Shown: positions 1-9,710 of the stretch, piece by piece
How positions within the stretch are numbered: the first letter of the stretch is position 1
Layout: each line of letters begins with the position of its first letter
Source: Diplonema papillatum
Lineage: Eukaryota; Euglenozoa; Diplonemea; Diplonemida; Diplonemidae
Direction of reading: 5' to 3'
DNA length: 64,000 bases
Assembly: GCA_030068145.1 (NCBI GenBank)
Contig: JAPJBO010000556.1
Coordinates: 87,988-151,987, forward strand
The notes under the pieces: generated by a model
What the model saw: only the letters and a program-made list of their open reading frames with translations
What the model was told of the DNA's origin: nothing
Database searches by the model: none
Translations under genes and position numbers: made by a program

Positions 1-239
1 CGACATGACGGCGTACCTCAGGGTCGGGCTGCAGCTGCGGTTCAACCGCGTGACGGGGAGCGAAGGGCTGGCGGACGTGGCCGTCGACAGAGTCAAGATG
101 CTCGTGCAGTCGTGCGACGAGCCGGAGCCCATTCCGTACACCGAAAGCTTCGAATCCGGCATCGGCCGGTGGACGCAAGACCAGTCCGACGACATCGACT
201 GGACCCGATTATCCGGTCCGACCCCATCCACCAACACAG
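1..239 (+). CDS. MAM half-domain exon, copy 1 (5' partial)
   Basis: The frame reads the second half of one MAM domain (LQLRFNRVTG, then a VAVDRVKM strand) and the first half of the next (ESFESGIGRWTQ, then DDIDWTRLSGPTPST). It ends at a phase-1 donor, ACACAG|GTAATC. The segment recurs at 603-866 and 1196-1459 almost unchanged, with identical points 627 and 593 bp apart. MAM domains are extracellular adhesion modules of about 160-170 residues. This exon lacks the middle of the domain (the YVYVEASG and CxxL region), so copies spliced in series would not make whole domains. The window starts inside the gene, so the true 5' end and any signal peptide are not visible. Confidence 0.6.
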
Positions 240-288
240 GTAATCCTCGCATCTCTTTCAAACGTTCCGGAAATGTTGCCACCAATAT

Positions 289-348
289 ATCTGTTGCATT
301 AGTGTGATTGTCAGGCCTTCGACTGACAATCACACTATGCCAATCAAT
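289..348. mobile_element. 60-bp hairpin insertion with 9-bp direct repeats
   Basis: The intron after exon copy 1 carries 60 bp that are missing from the matching intron after copy 2. The insert is flanked by CACCAATAT at 280-288 and 349-357. It contains a perfect 14-bp inverted repeat (AGTGTGATTGTCAG and its complement) with an 8-nt loop. The first 33 or so bases match the minus strand of 37332-37364. The flanking repeat looks like a 9-bp target duplication, but no transposase is associated. Confidence 0.55.
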
Positions 349-602
349 CACCAATATGCCGTTAGTACAATAACTATCGTGAAGTCATGCTTTTCAAGCG
401 CAAGTATAAAACAGAACGACGCATTTCTTTTCGAGTCGTGTAAGATCGAAGGTTCGAGATACGTCGCTGTACTTGGACCCGGGTACTAGCTCTTGGTGGC
501 TTCCCGTCCGAAACCCAGTTCTTGCTAAAAGAACTGGCTGAGAACTACTTAAAAGAAAGATAAACGTACGAAATAGCTACGAATACCGGAGCGAGAGCCA
601 AG

Positions 603-866
603 CCGATGCCTGGCAGGTGGTCAGCATCGACATGACAGCGTACCTCAGGGTCGGGCTGCAGCTGCGGTTCAACCGCGTGACGGGGAGCGAAGGGCTGGCG
701 GACGTGGCCGTCGACAGAGTCAAGATGCTCGTGCAGTCGTGCGACGAGCCGGAGCCCATTCCGTACACCGAAAGCTTCGAATCCGGCATCGGCCGGTGGA
801 CGCAAGACAAGTCCGACGACATCGACTGGACCCGACTGTCCGGTCCGACCCCAACCACCGACACAG
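603..866 (+). CDS. MAM half-domain exon, copy 2
   Basis: This is a near-identical repeat of copy 1, reading DAWQVVSIDMTAYL, the LQLRFNRVTG strand, and the start of the next MAM domain. It ends at the phase-1 donor ACACAG|GTAATC. The acceptor is uncertain. An AG at 601-602 keeps the frame, but no polypyrimidine tract is obvious. The flanking non-coding sequence is also duplicated, which points to recent tandem duplication of an exon with its intron. Confidence 0.55.
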
Positions 867-1195
867 GTAATCCTCGCATCTCTTTCAAACGTTCCGGAAA
901 ATGTTCCCGTTGCCACCAATATGCCGTTAGTACAATAACTATCGCGAAGTCATGCTTTTCAAGCGCGAGTATAAAACAGAACGACGCATTTCTTTTTGAG
1001 TCGTGTAAGATCGAAGGTTCGAGACACGTCGCTAGAAGAATGATACTCTCACGATGAGAGCTTGCACTTGTTCTTGGACCCGGGTACTAGCTCTTGGTAG
1101 TGGCTTCCGGTCCGAAACCCAGTTTTTGCTAAAGGAACTGGCTGAGAACTACTTAAAAGAAAAAGAAACGTAAGAATACCGGAGCGAGATGCATG

Positions 1196-1459
1196 CCGAC
1201 GAGTGGCAGGTGGTCTCCGTCGACATGACGGCGTACCTCAGGGTCGGGCTGCAGCTGCGGTTCAACCGCGTGACGGGGAGCGAAGGGCTGGCGGACGTGG
1301 CCGTCGACAGAGTCAAGATGCTCGTGCAGTCGTGCGACGAGCCGGAGCCCATTCCGTACACCGAAAGCTTCGAATCCGGCATCGGCCGGTGGACGCAAGA
1401 CCAGTCCGACGACGTCGACTGGACCCTATTGTCCGGTCCGACCCCATCCACCGACATAG
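1196..1459 (+). CDS. MAM half-domain exon, copy 3
   Basis: This third copy reads ADEWQVVSVDMTAYL through WTLLSGPTPSTDI and ends at a phase-1 donor, ACATAG|GTAAGC. It is the copy nearest the next exon. Joining 1459 to 1958 restores a glycine codon and continues as GPSYASDGLSYMYVEASG, a normal MAM middle region. That makes this exon-exon junction the best supported in the window. Confidence 0.65.
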
Positions 1460-1957
1460 GTAAGCCTCGCATCTCTTTCAAACGTTGTTCCGGCGCTCAC
1501 GCCGGACCCTTGCCCCGGCGGGCTGGCGGGGCCCTTCTCCGAAAGCTTCGAGGCCGGCTTCGGCGGCTGGACTCAGTACCCTGCAAGTGTGGTAGATGAC
1601 ACGCAATGTGTTGTCGACAAACGACAAGCAACAACCAACAACAGCGACGCCCAAAGTACGAAGAACAACACTGTAACCATACCAAGCCACCCCGCGTCAC
1701 TAGATCTCACCTAACTTCACTGCACTTCACTTCACTTCACGTCGTTCTAACAGCACAATGAAACCTTCCTCCCGTCTCACAAGTCAAACGGAGACTTAAA
1801 AATCGACCGCTTAACACTCGAAACAGTCTAATAGCCCTCGGAAAGTCAAACGGAGACTTCACAAAATCGACCGCTTATAGCCAGAAACAGTCTAAAAGCA
1901 CCCGCTAAAAAACAAAAAAAAGAGTCTCAAGCGAATTTTCAATACGAAACACCACAG
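1460..1957 (+). other. Spliceosomal intron with an internal exon fragment
   Basis: The intron starts GTAAGC and ends ACACCACAG. It is 498 bp long and phase 1. Positions 1495-1576 are a near copy of coding positions 2331-2412 (DPCPGGLAGPFSESFEAGFGGWTQ region), placed in the sense direction inside the intron. The rest includes two copies of a motif, AGTCAAACGGAGACTT, that also occurs near 6003 and belongs to a dispersed repeat. Confidence 0.6.
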
Positions 1958-3924
1958 GCCCTTCATACGCGAGTGATGGATTGTCGTACATGTACGTCGA
2001 AGCCTCGGGTGCTAACTACCCCTACAAATCGGCGCTGCTGACGTCACCCTGCTTCAACCTCCCGGATGTCGGAATCGTGGTGCTGACGTTCGACTACCAC
2101 ATGTACGGAATCACCACGGCTGTCGAATTGGATTACGGGCCGCTGGCCCTGGAACTGAGTGGGGACGGCGGCGTGTCGTGGTCGGAGGTGTGGGCGAAGG
2201 AAGCGAACCAAGGGAACGGGTGGACGCACGCCCTCGTGAGCCTCGAGGGGCGCTCCGGCGACGTCCGCTTTCGGTTCTCCCGCGTGACCGGCAGCTACTG
2301 GTCGACGGACGCCGCCGTCGACGCGTTTCGGCTCACGCCGGACCCTTGCCCCGGCGGGCTGGCGGGGCCCTTCTCCGAAAGCTTCGAGGCCGGCTTCGGC
2401 GGCTGGACGCAGAGCCCCGCGAACGACGTCGACTGGACCCGATACTCAGGCGGCACGCCTTCCACTTCAACCGGGCCGTCGGCCGCCGCAGCCGGCTTCA
2501 CGTACGTATACGTAGAAGCGTCAGGCACGGGAAGCCCGTCGAAACGGGCCATTTTGAACTCGCCGTGCGTTAACCTGCACCAGGCGATATCCGCGACGTT
2601 TTCGTTCTCGTACCACATGTACGGGCAAGCAGCGGAGTTCGGTCAGTTTGCCCTCGAAGTGACGGCGAACGGCGGCGCGTCGTGGGGCGTTTTGTGGAGC
2701 GAAGCGGCGATGAAAGGCAACGTCTGGCTCGTCGCTGAAGTCGACTTGGCGGCGTATCTAGGGCTGGACGTGCAGCTCCGGTTCAACCGGGTCACGGGGA
2801 ACGGTTGGCAGACCGACGTCGCTGTCGACGACGTGAAAATGGCCGTGTTTTACTACACGGCGGCGGAGTCGATCGTCGCGTCACACAGCGAAAGCTTCGA
2901 AGACGAGCACACGGTGACCAACCTGCCGAAGGAACCGTTCTCCGTCTGGACGCAGACGACCGCCGACGACCTGGAATGGACCAAACGCTCCGGCCCGACC
3001 CCCACGGTAGGGACCGGCCCCGCTGCTGCGTACAACCACGCGTACTACGCGTACGTCGAAGCATCCGGCGCGGGCGTCGGGTACCCGCGCAAGCGGGCGG
3101 TTCTCACGGGGCCGCGGTACTCCCTCCGCGAAGCGAAATCGGCTGTTTTTTCGTTCGCGTTCCACCTGCATGCGGCGACCGAAGGAGCCGGCGTCGGGTC
3201 GCTGACGCTCGAAGTGAGTGGCAGCGGGGGCGTCGAGTGGGAGGCGGTGTGGAGCGCCGACCAGAACCAGGGGAACGGGTGGGTGCCCGTGTCGGTGGGC
3301 CTCGCGGATTTCGTCGGGTGGGACCTGCGGCTGCGGTTCGTGCGGCTGACCGGAGAACACGAGGTGGCGGACGCGGCGATCGACGCTCTCCAGCTGACGG
3401 TATCTTTCTGCCCCGGCGGCTTTGCCGGCAGCCGGGAGGAGAGCTTCGAGGCGGGGTTCGGGCTGTGGGGCCAGAACGACGACGGCGGCGACCACATCGA
3501 CTGGCTGCGGAAGGACCGCCAGACGCATTCGGCGCTCACTGGGCCCACGAACGCGTTCGACGGGGAGTACTTTGTGTACGTCGAGTCTTCGATGGTCAAC
3601 ACGCCGGCCAAAAGGGCGATCCTCAACTCACCCTGCTACGACCTTCGGGCAGCGAAGACGGCGGAGTTCTCGTTCGCGTACGAGATGCACGGGAGGGGCA
3701 TCTTCGGAACATACGGCCTCGAGATCAGCACGAATGACGGGGCGTCGTGGGCCAGCCTGTGGAGCATCAGCACCTCGCAGGGCGACATGTGGCACACGAA
3801 GGTCATCGACCTGGCATCGTACCTGGGCTCCGTCATCCGCCTGCGGTTCAACAGGGTCACAGGCGCAGCCGGAGACTACGAAACCGACGCCTGCCTCGAC
3901 ATGGTCAAGCTCACCGTCACGTAA
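1958..3924 (+). CDS. MAM-repeat protein, main 3' exon
   Basis: The frame is open for about 655 codons and ends in TAA at 3922. It encodes the C-terminal half of one MAM domain, then three full MAM domains that start near ESFEAGFGGWTQ, ESFEDEHTVTNLPKEP and ESFEAGFGLWGQ. Each repeat shows the family pattern: an aromatic-rich start, a GPT-S-TG linker, YVYVE-S, a SPCxxL turn, a F-F-YHMYG strand, G-SW--LW, and LRFxRVTG followed by A-D--KL. MAM modules mediate extracellular adhesion or receptor dimerisation. The protein stops one residue after the last domain's KLTV strand, with no membrane segment or GPI signal, so it may be secreted. The N-terminus lies outside the window. Internal repeats are diverged, unlike the nearly identical upstream exon copies. 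Confidence 0.8.
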
Positions 3925-4252
3925 ACACTGCGAACAGCATGTATCGACTGTCATTGAATGAGACTCATTGTGTAAAAAAACTTCCAAAAAAAAGAAGAAA
4001 TGATCATGGTTTCAACCTTCAAAATGCCCCAGGCATAAGTAGGTCGTTTTTGTACGCAGAATCATATACTGATTATGTAGGGGGGTCTTTTGCGTCACTG
4101 AAAAACGCAAAAAAAAAAAAGCATACTTTCCTGGGTGGGTTCCTGTGGTGCAGGTATATGTGTGTGTTTACGGATTTACCGTTTTAACACGTGGTGCCTC
4201 CCTTCGCGGAAGTGAGACCGCGCTAAAACTCGCCCTGCTTCGGGCCTGCAGG

Positions 4253-4543
4253 CCGCGAAGACGGCGGAGTTCTCGTTCGCGTACGAGATGCACGGGAGGG
4301 GCATCTTCGGAACATACGGCCTCGAGATCAGCACGAATGACGGGGCGTCGTGGGCCAGCCTGTGGAGCATCAGCACCTCGCAGGGCGACATGTGGCACAC
4401 GAAGGTCATCGACCTGGCATCGTACCTGGGCTCCGTCATCCGCCTGCGGTTCAACAGGGTCACAGGCGCAGCCGGAGACTACGAAACCGACGCCTGCCTC
4501 GACATGGTCAAGCTCACCGTCACGTAAACACTGCGAACAGCAT
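4253..4543 (+). pseudogene. Duplicated 3' end of the MAM gene
   Basis: Positions 4253-4543 repeat 3651-3941 almost perfectly: the last half-MAM domain, the TAA stop and 17 bp of 3' flank. Sequence after both copies also matches (a G run, TCTTTT, then CGTCACTGAAAAAC near 4080 and 4546), so the duplicated unit is about 600 bp. Without an upstream exon this copy is probably not translated. An alternative terminal exon is possible but has no clear acceptor. Confidence 0.6.
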
Positions 4544-4815
4544 ACGGGGGGTCTTTTTTCGCGTCACTGAAAAACAGGGGTTATCGTTACCGTAATCGGA
4601 ATATTGTTGAACTGGACTAGAACTGGATGGAACGGGTGAATGACAGACCGGGTAAAACCTGGGGGTCTCCCAGGTAGTCTCCTGCGTGACTGCACTAGTG
4701 GGGGTCCTGCAGCGGTCGAGCTGAGTATTGAGCACCCCAAGGCGCTGGCAAGCACCGGGGTCGCGATGTTCAGTAAAGTACGCAAAGCACGCAAAGTCGC
4801 AAACCCCGAAAGAAA

Positions 4816-4932
4816 ATTAGTATGGCGCTTCCGTTTGTTTGTGCGCACTAGCGGCTTTTCACCTGATTTGGTGAGTTGCTTTTAGTGCGCTGCCAACTAC
4901 TAATTTTTAGTACCAACAATACATTGTTAACA
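4816..4932 (-). repeat. GGCAGCGTAC stem-loop repeat
   Basis: This is one copy of a dispersed unit of about 115 bp. Read on the minus strand it has a TTAACAATG-ATTGTTGGTACTAAAAA start, a GGCAGCGCAC block, a small CTCACC/AGGTGA hairpin and a GTGCGCACAAACAAAC end. Other copies lie at 9600-9710, 15783-15900, 39570-39685 and 47955-48065, with shorter variants at 12240-12316, 17090-17170, 18232-18312 and 18590-18660. Confidence 0.6.
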
Positions 4933-5249
4933 CAAAAATCTTGCACTCTAAAAAATTCTTCTGGTGTCAGTCGCAACACTTACAAACTTGGCAAGCCGTA
5001 GTTAAAGTGTAATCATCCCTACTGCCTCACAGCCTCAATGGTCAACCGAGACCAATAAACGCTAAACACGCTGACACAGCCCCATTTTGGGGGGGTGTCC
5101 CAGGTTTTACCCGGTTCAACATTAATCCAATTACGGTAGGGGATAATTCCTGTGACCGAGTACTTGGAAAAGGTGTGCATGGAAATACCCCCAAAAACTT
5201 CACTCTAAAAAGAGTGGGTTCACTCCCTGCTCTCAATCATCTCTTGGGT

Positions 5250-5409
5250 CTTTTTTTTTTTTTTTTTTTTGAAAGTATGCCAATACTGCAGGGAATAGTT
5301 GACTAGACCTCTTGAGTTTGTGCTGACCACGAGTAGGGGAGTCGGGAGAACCTACAAAGCCAAAAGCAGGACCGACCCGCCCGTTCGTGAGAAAAAGCGA
5401 AGAATAAAA
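5250..5409 (+). repeat. Dispersed repeat with poly-T head (pair with 10155-10305)
   Basis: A long T run is followed by GAAAGTATGCC, then GACTAGACCTCTTGAGTTTG and GTGAGAAAAAGCGAAGAATA. The same order is found at 10155-10305. The 10-kb copy continues past AAAAACACC into unrelated sequence, while this copy runs directly into a solo SDR. That places the SDR insertion at this junction. Confidence 0.55.
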
Positions 5410-5612
5410 ACACCTGCTTTGTAGGAAATACTTGAGGAGGCTGCCAGCTGCAAACGATCAAAGAAGGTAAATGTGCTGTAGCCCACACGAAACACAGGTG
5501 AATCTGGGTTTAGTGGCGGGCGTAAGCGTTCAACAAAAAAGACCCACTTTGTAGTTGTATTGTTTCTCCCCCTCTAGCCTCCTTCGAAGTAAGCACAAGG
5601 CAGGAGTATTTT
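5410..5612 (+). mobile_element. Solo split-direct-repeat (A-B unit)
   Basis: It starts CACCTGCTTTGTAGG and contains the core GCGTAAGCGTTCAACAAAAA. It ends AGCACAAGGCAGGAGTATTT, having lost the usual CCCTCG of the B end. This is the A2-B2 arrangement found at the 3' end of the full element (63722-63940) without internal genes, analogous to a solo LTR. Confidence 0.7.
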
Positions 5613-6485
5613 TGACCCATGTGGCCGGCCACCTTTGACCCAATATATGAGGTGGGCTTGCGGTGTAACTCTGCAGACCAAGCCTGCGGCGTTTTATTGA
5701 ACACGTCGACCTTGGCCACACCGTTTTTCTGGGCAGCTTTGGTGTTGTGTCTTGTGAAAGGGGCTGGAAATTGTCACGATCTCTCCTTGTCTTTTGCTTG
5801 GTTGGTCAGATTTATTTCACCAAATGCTGAGGCACAACACGCATGACCCGGAAGGTGTGACTGACATTCTTTGTTCCTGTTGGTTCGGGCTAGTTGAGGA
5901 GTGCTACCTTTTGCCGGAATATTACTAGTTGTAGAAGCCAGCTCCACCCCGAATTCTCCTGGTGTCGATTCGGGGTGGTCGTGCTCATCTAACCCCTCAC
6001 AAGTCAAACGGAGACTTCAAAAAACCGACCGCTTACTACAAGAAACAGTCTAAAAGAACAGTCCCGAGCATGGCTAGCCATCACTCACAGTGAAGGTGTA
6101 CACCAAAAGGAACAACCCACACCCATAGAGCCCTACTCGCTCGAAGAGAGCCCGACTGTCGACCGTAGACACAAAGCACGGATCCTTAAAACAGTATGGA
6201 GCCCTTTTTTTAACAAAGATGGAGACCCTCAAAATTCCGGAATCTCAAACGAACTTCAAGCCTAATTTTTAAGCGTGCGCCATAATATTATGTTCAAGGT
6301 GAATTTCCCTTATAACCCAGAACCATGTAGCCTCTTTCTCGCTCTAAGAGAACCCGTTCATCAACGTCACACAGAGACCCTAAAACCCCGGATTTTCAAG
6401 CGAACTTTAACTCCATAAAAAGACGTGGGGAGCCCAAGAACACTCCCCCAACCTGGTGAGATCTTGGTGTCGGTCACAAATTGTT
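5613..6485. other. Repeat debris without genes
   Basis: It includes a segment at 5770-5850 (ATTGTCACGA then TCTCCTTGTC and CACCAAATGCTGAGGCACAA) that recurs at 33203-33275. Fragments of the Penelope-element UTR repeat are at about 6000-6060 and 6060-6480. Confidence 0.5.
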
Positions 6486-6769
6486 TTACATAAGCGCCAG
6501 CTTGAAAGGAAATGCTCGACGATGCTGCCCGACAAAGAACAGAAGGGATCCCAAGTGCTGGAACTACCGAACCACGTGTTGAACGGACGTGAGGTCCCTA
6601 CACGACAAATCACACAACAACACAACAGGTCAAGAAATCCTGAGTGAGAAAACAACACACGGTGGTGTAAGCGAAGAACAAATCAGATTTTGTTTGTATT
6701 GTATTTGCCCCTTACCTCTATATTTCCCCCCTTCCATTCGGAGTCGAAGCAGCTACGTCGAGTATTTTC
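6486..6769 (+). mobile_element. Solo SDR, second subfamily
   Basis: This unit shares the ground plan of the A-B repeat (TAAGCGCCAGCTTG...AGGAAATGCTCGACGA at the head, GGTGTAAGCGAAGAAC in the middle, GTCGAGTATTTTC at the end), but the interior is strongly diverged. An inverted copy is at 23258-23532 and a partial copy at 22050-22140. Confidence 0.55.
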
Positions 6770-7575
6770 AAACCTGACTTGCCAAAGCAAGCAAGTAAAA
6801 GTGTACACGAAAGAAGCCATGCACGCCCCCCCCAAACCCACCCAGTACATATTAGCTGTAAAAGAACCCATTCGACGAAGGTCACCCGGAGACTCTAAAA
6901 TCCCGGATTCTCAAGCGAACTAGAACTCTAAAAAAAAACGTGAGAACCCTTGACGATTCCACAACAAGTTGGTGGCGTGAGGACCCTGCCCCCTCCCCCA
7001 CCCTCCTTCCTAATTATTGCCCGATTATTCTTCCTCCCACACACCATCAACTACACACCTATTCGTACGAAATCACTTCGCGGTTGCAGGTTATTTGCAC
7101 TATTTGAAGCATACCCATGCTGATGAAGATCCCTAAAGCAATCCTGCCAAGATCTTCACTTTAGAGCCAGGATCAAAAGTGACAATCCCCGTCAAGATCT
7201 TCACTTCGGATCCTGAAGATCTCCGAAGTGAAAATAACACAAATAACGCTTGAACAATTCCCTTAAGGTGAAGATGATCTCAAGAGAAGATGCTGTGTGC
7301 GTGCCGGTTGATTGTTTTCCTACTCGCATATACCCGGTTTCATTTGCTGCTGTCGACGGCTTTTTCGGCCTTCATTGTAGCGCAACCCGCAAGATTGCTC
7401 TGCGAACAACGCCCTGCGCTGGAGGGTCCGTCAAACGGCTTCTGAAGCGGCCAAAGAGGTTGGGTTTGGAGTGAGCATCATGTTTGACTCTAGAGTGAAG
7501 ATCCTGATTTTCTGTTCTGAAAGAGATCCCTGAAGCGAAGTCTTTTAGACCCAAAAGTCTTCAATTTTGAAGACC
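6770..7575. other. No gene seen
   Basis: It contains one Penelope-UTR module (about 6868-6935) and a short stretch with repeated AAGATCTTCACTT motifs (7150-7220). I see no credible coding region. Confidence 0.4.
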
Positions 7576-7868
7576 GTACACCCCGGACTTCAGCAGCCAT
7601 ACACTAAGTCAATGCGGGAGTGAAAACGTGCGGGAGCTCCCGCGTTGCGGGAGTGCCACTCCCGCATTGAGGGGGTCCCACTCCCTCATTGTCAAAGTGC
7701 CACTCCCGCATTGACGGAGTGCCACTCCCTCATTGACAGAATGCCACTCCCGCATTGGTCCCACTCCCTCATTGACGGAGTGCCACTCCCGCATTGAGGG
7801 AGTGAGGCCGACCGCACAAACGACCGCAAAACCACTCCCGCAATCCGGAGTGGGAGTCCGGGGTGTAC
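7576..7868. repeat. 22-bp minisatellite between 14-bp inverted repeats
   Basis: GTACACCCCGGACT (7576-7589) and its exact complement (7855-7868) bound an array of about eight units, close to GAGTGCCACTCCCGCATTGA. Each unit carries a GGGAGTG/CACTCCC palindrome. The same outer motif appears once near 23105. Confidence 0.65.
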
Positions 7869-8506
7869 CTAAAGTAACGATCCTCTGAGTTCAGACCAGC
7901 CCTCAGCAAGCTGGATTTCACCGTATGGCTATTATAAGGCTACAAGGAAAAAAAAAACAAAAAAAAAAAATGAGATGCAGAAAAAAAAAAAAAAAAAAAA
8001 AAAAGCTGTCCACACCGATGCTCACCCCCTTCCCCTCCTTTTTTTGAACCAGAACCCATTTCTTTGGACGAAAGCTCACACGCGGAGACTTTAAAATCAA
8101 GGAGTCCCAGGCGAATGTTCGTTCGCCCCTTGGGAGGTGCATGGGCTTGCCTGCCAGGCCCAGCCTCAGAAGCTGGAGTTAAAGAGGGTGCCCAAGTCAC
8201 ACCCGAAAAGGTTGTAGAACGTGGGGGGCCCAAGACTACACTCCACGCAGGAATGTACTTGGTGTCGGTCACAAACAGTCCCGGACATGGCTAGCCATAA
8301 CCCATAACGAAAGCGTGCACCAGAATATACAACCCGTAACCATACAGCCCTTTCTTGCTCTAAGAGAACCCACTCATGAATGGTCACACGGAGACCCTGA
8401 AACCCCGGAATTTCAAGCGAACTTTAACTATGATAAACGGCTGGTGCTACAACCGAAGATGCATGGAAACCACACCCTAAAAGCGGGTGTGGCCCCCGTC
8501 CTTTTT
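7869..8506. repeat. A-rich tract and Penelope-UTR fragment
   Basis: Long A runs lie at 7948-8004. Positions 8205-8440 match 30190-30410 downstream of the Penelope-like gene (GTGGGGGGCCCAAGACTACA, then TTGGTGTCGGTCAC, then GACCCTGAAACCCCGGAATT). It is read as a 5'-truncated element fragment. Confidence 0.55.
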
Positions 8507-8714
8507 TTGTGTAAGCACCCGCTTTGTAGGTTATGCTTGAGGAGACTGCCAGTTGCGATAGATCAAAGGAGGTAAATGTGCTGTGGCCCACACGAAACAC
8601 AGGTAAATCTGGGTTCAGTGGCGGGCAACAAAAATACCCACTTTGTAGTTATATTGTTTTCTCCCCCTCTTGCCTCCTTCGAAATGAGCACAAGGCAATC
8701 CCTCGAGTATTTTT
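8507..8714 (+). mobile_element. Solo split-direct-repeat (A-B unit)
   Basis: The head is TTGTGTAAGCACCCGCTTTG, the body matches the full element's A2-B2, and the tail is CCCTCGAGTATTTTTT. The central core is shortened, since GCGTAAGCGTT is missing. Confidence 0.7.
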
Positions 8715-8839
8715 TAACCCCAGCTTCTGAGGCTAGACTCCACTGTGCACGAAGCTGTCCCCACCGTTTCGAATCAAGACTCCCTTCCACCATTTGAGCC
8801 AATTCACCCCCTGCCCGATCGAATGTTGTCGAGCCTTGT

Positions 8840-9070
8840 AGTCTTCGGGCCAGAATGCGAAGAAGCTGTGGCGATAATCTGCATCGCCGGCGTCGCGGTT
8901 ATCTCTTAGTCAGTCGTCTTCTGAACCATGGTTAAGAAGACGACTGAAAGCATAGACACAAAAATAGCCCAAAGCATCTGCAGAATATCACGAAAAGCCT
9001 CTAGGCAAAAACCCGTTTTCACATCTCTTCGCACGTGATGTGTCATGCTTTCGCCTCTTCAGCTCGTCTT
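8840..9070 (+). repeat. Dispersed repeat interrupted by a 115-bp insertion
   Basis: Positions 8850-8907 plus 9030-9068 match the continuous sequence at 48915-49020 (GCGATAATCTGCAT, then GCGGTTATCTCTT and CGCACGTGATGTGTCATGCT). The intervening 8908-9022 is absent there. Confidence 0.65.
8908..9022. mobile_element. 115-bp insertion with 7-bp target duplication
   Basis: ATCTCTT is present on both sides (8901-8907 and 9023-9029) but once in the empty paralogue near 48972. The insert begins with an 11-bp perfect stem (AGTCGTCTTCT and its complement) around a 12-nt loop. It has no terminal inverted repeat and no coding capacity, and the family is unknown. Confidence 0.65.
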
Positions 9071-9429
9071 GATCGTCGCGCTCAGGCGCGCGCTTTGGTG
9101 CTTCGCTTCTCCTTCGACTGCTCGTCCAGCTTCATCGGTAGCGCGTCGATAGTTGCTTCCTTACGGTGCTTGGGCGATAGCCGTGTCGTTTTCAATGGAA
9201 CCGCCGAGGTTGATTGCCGCTTCTTCGTCTTTGGCCCCGAGGCCGGGTCCGCAATTCTAGCGTTATTTGGATATAAGCGAAACGACAAAAAAAAAAAAAA
9301 TTGACTTTTGGATACAAGCGAATTTCCCTTTTTTAAAAAGAAGGTGAAAAGAAACAATCGAGCACCGATACAAAAAGAAGCGGCAAGCCGCCAGTGCCAA
9401 AAAAGGCACCCCCTACACCCACCTACCTG

Positions 9430-9548
9430 ACCCTATTTCCGACGGGGCACCTACAGATTGATTCTGGGTGGGGCTGTGGCATGGTCGGCAAGGGCGTACC
9501 CCCCAATGATACCTTGGGTCGATTTTCCAACCGTCATGGGTAACGAAT
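9430..9548 (+). repeat. Dispersed repeat (pair with 20363-20480)
   Basis: It shares CGACGGGGCACCT, then TGATACCTTGGGT and ACCGTCATGG with the second copy at 20 kb. The 20-kb copy is bordered by two MITEs. Confidence 0.55.
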
Positions 9549-9599
9549 TTTCTGACCTCCAAGAGTGGCAATGGAAGGATACGTCACGAGTTGTTTGCG

Positions 9600-9710
9600 T
9601 TAACAATGCATTGTTGGTGCTAAAAATTAGTAGTTGGCAGCGTACTACATGAAACTTACCAAAGCAGGTGAGTTCCGCTAGTGCGCACAAACAAGAAATT
9701 AGTATGGAGC
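9600..9710 (+). repeat. GGCAGCGTAC stem-loop repeat
   Basis: It has the palindrome AACAATGCATTGTT, the block GGCAGCGTAC, a short hairpin around TTACCAAAGCAGGTGA, and GTGCGCACAAACA. Confidence 0.6.

Larger units (their letters stand above)
3942..5249. other. Non-coding flank of the MAM gene
   Basis: Apart from the duplicated MAM end and one stem-loop repeat (4816-4932), no gene is visible. There are A-rich runs near 3975 and 4110. Confidence 0.5.
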
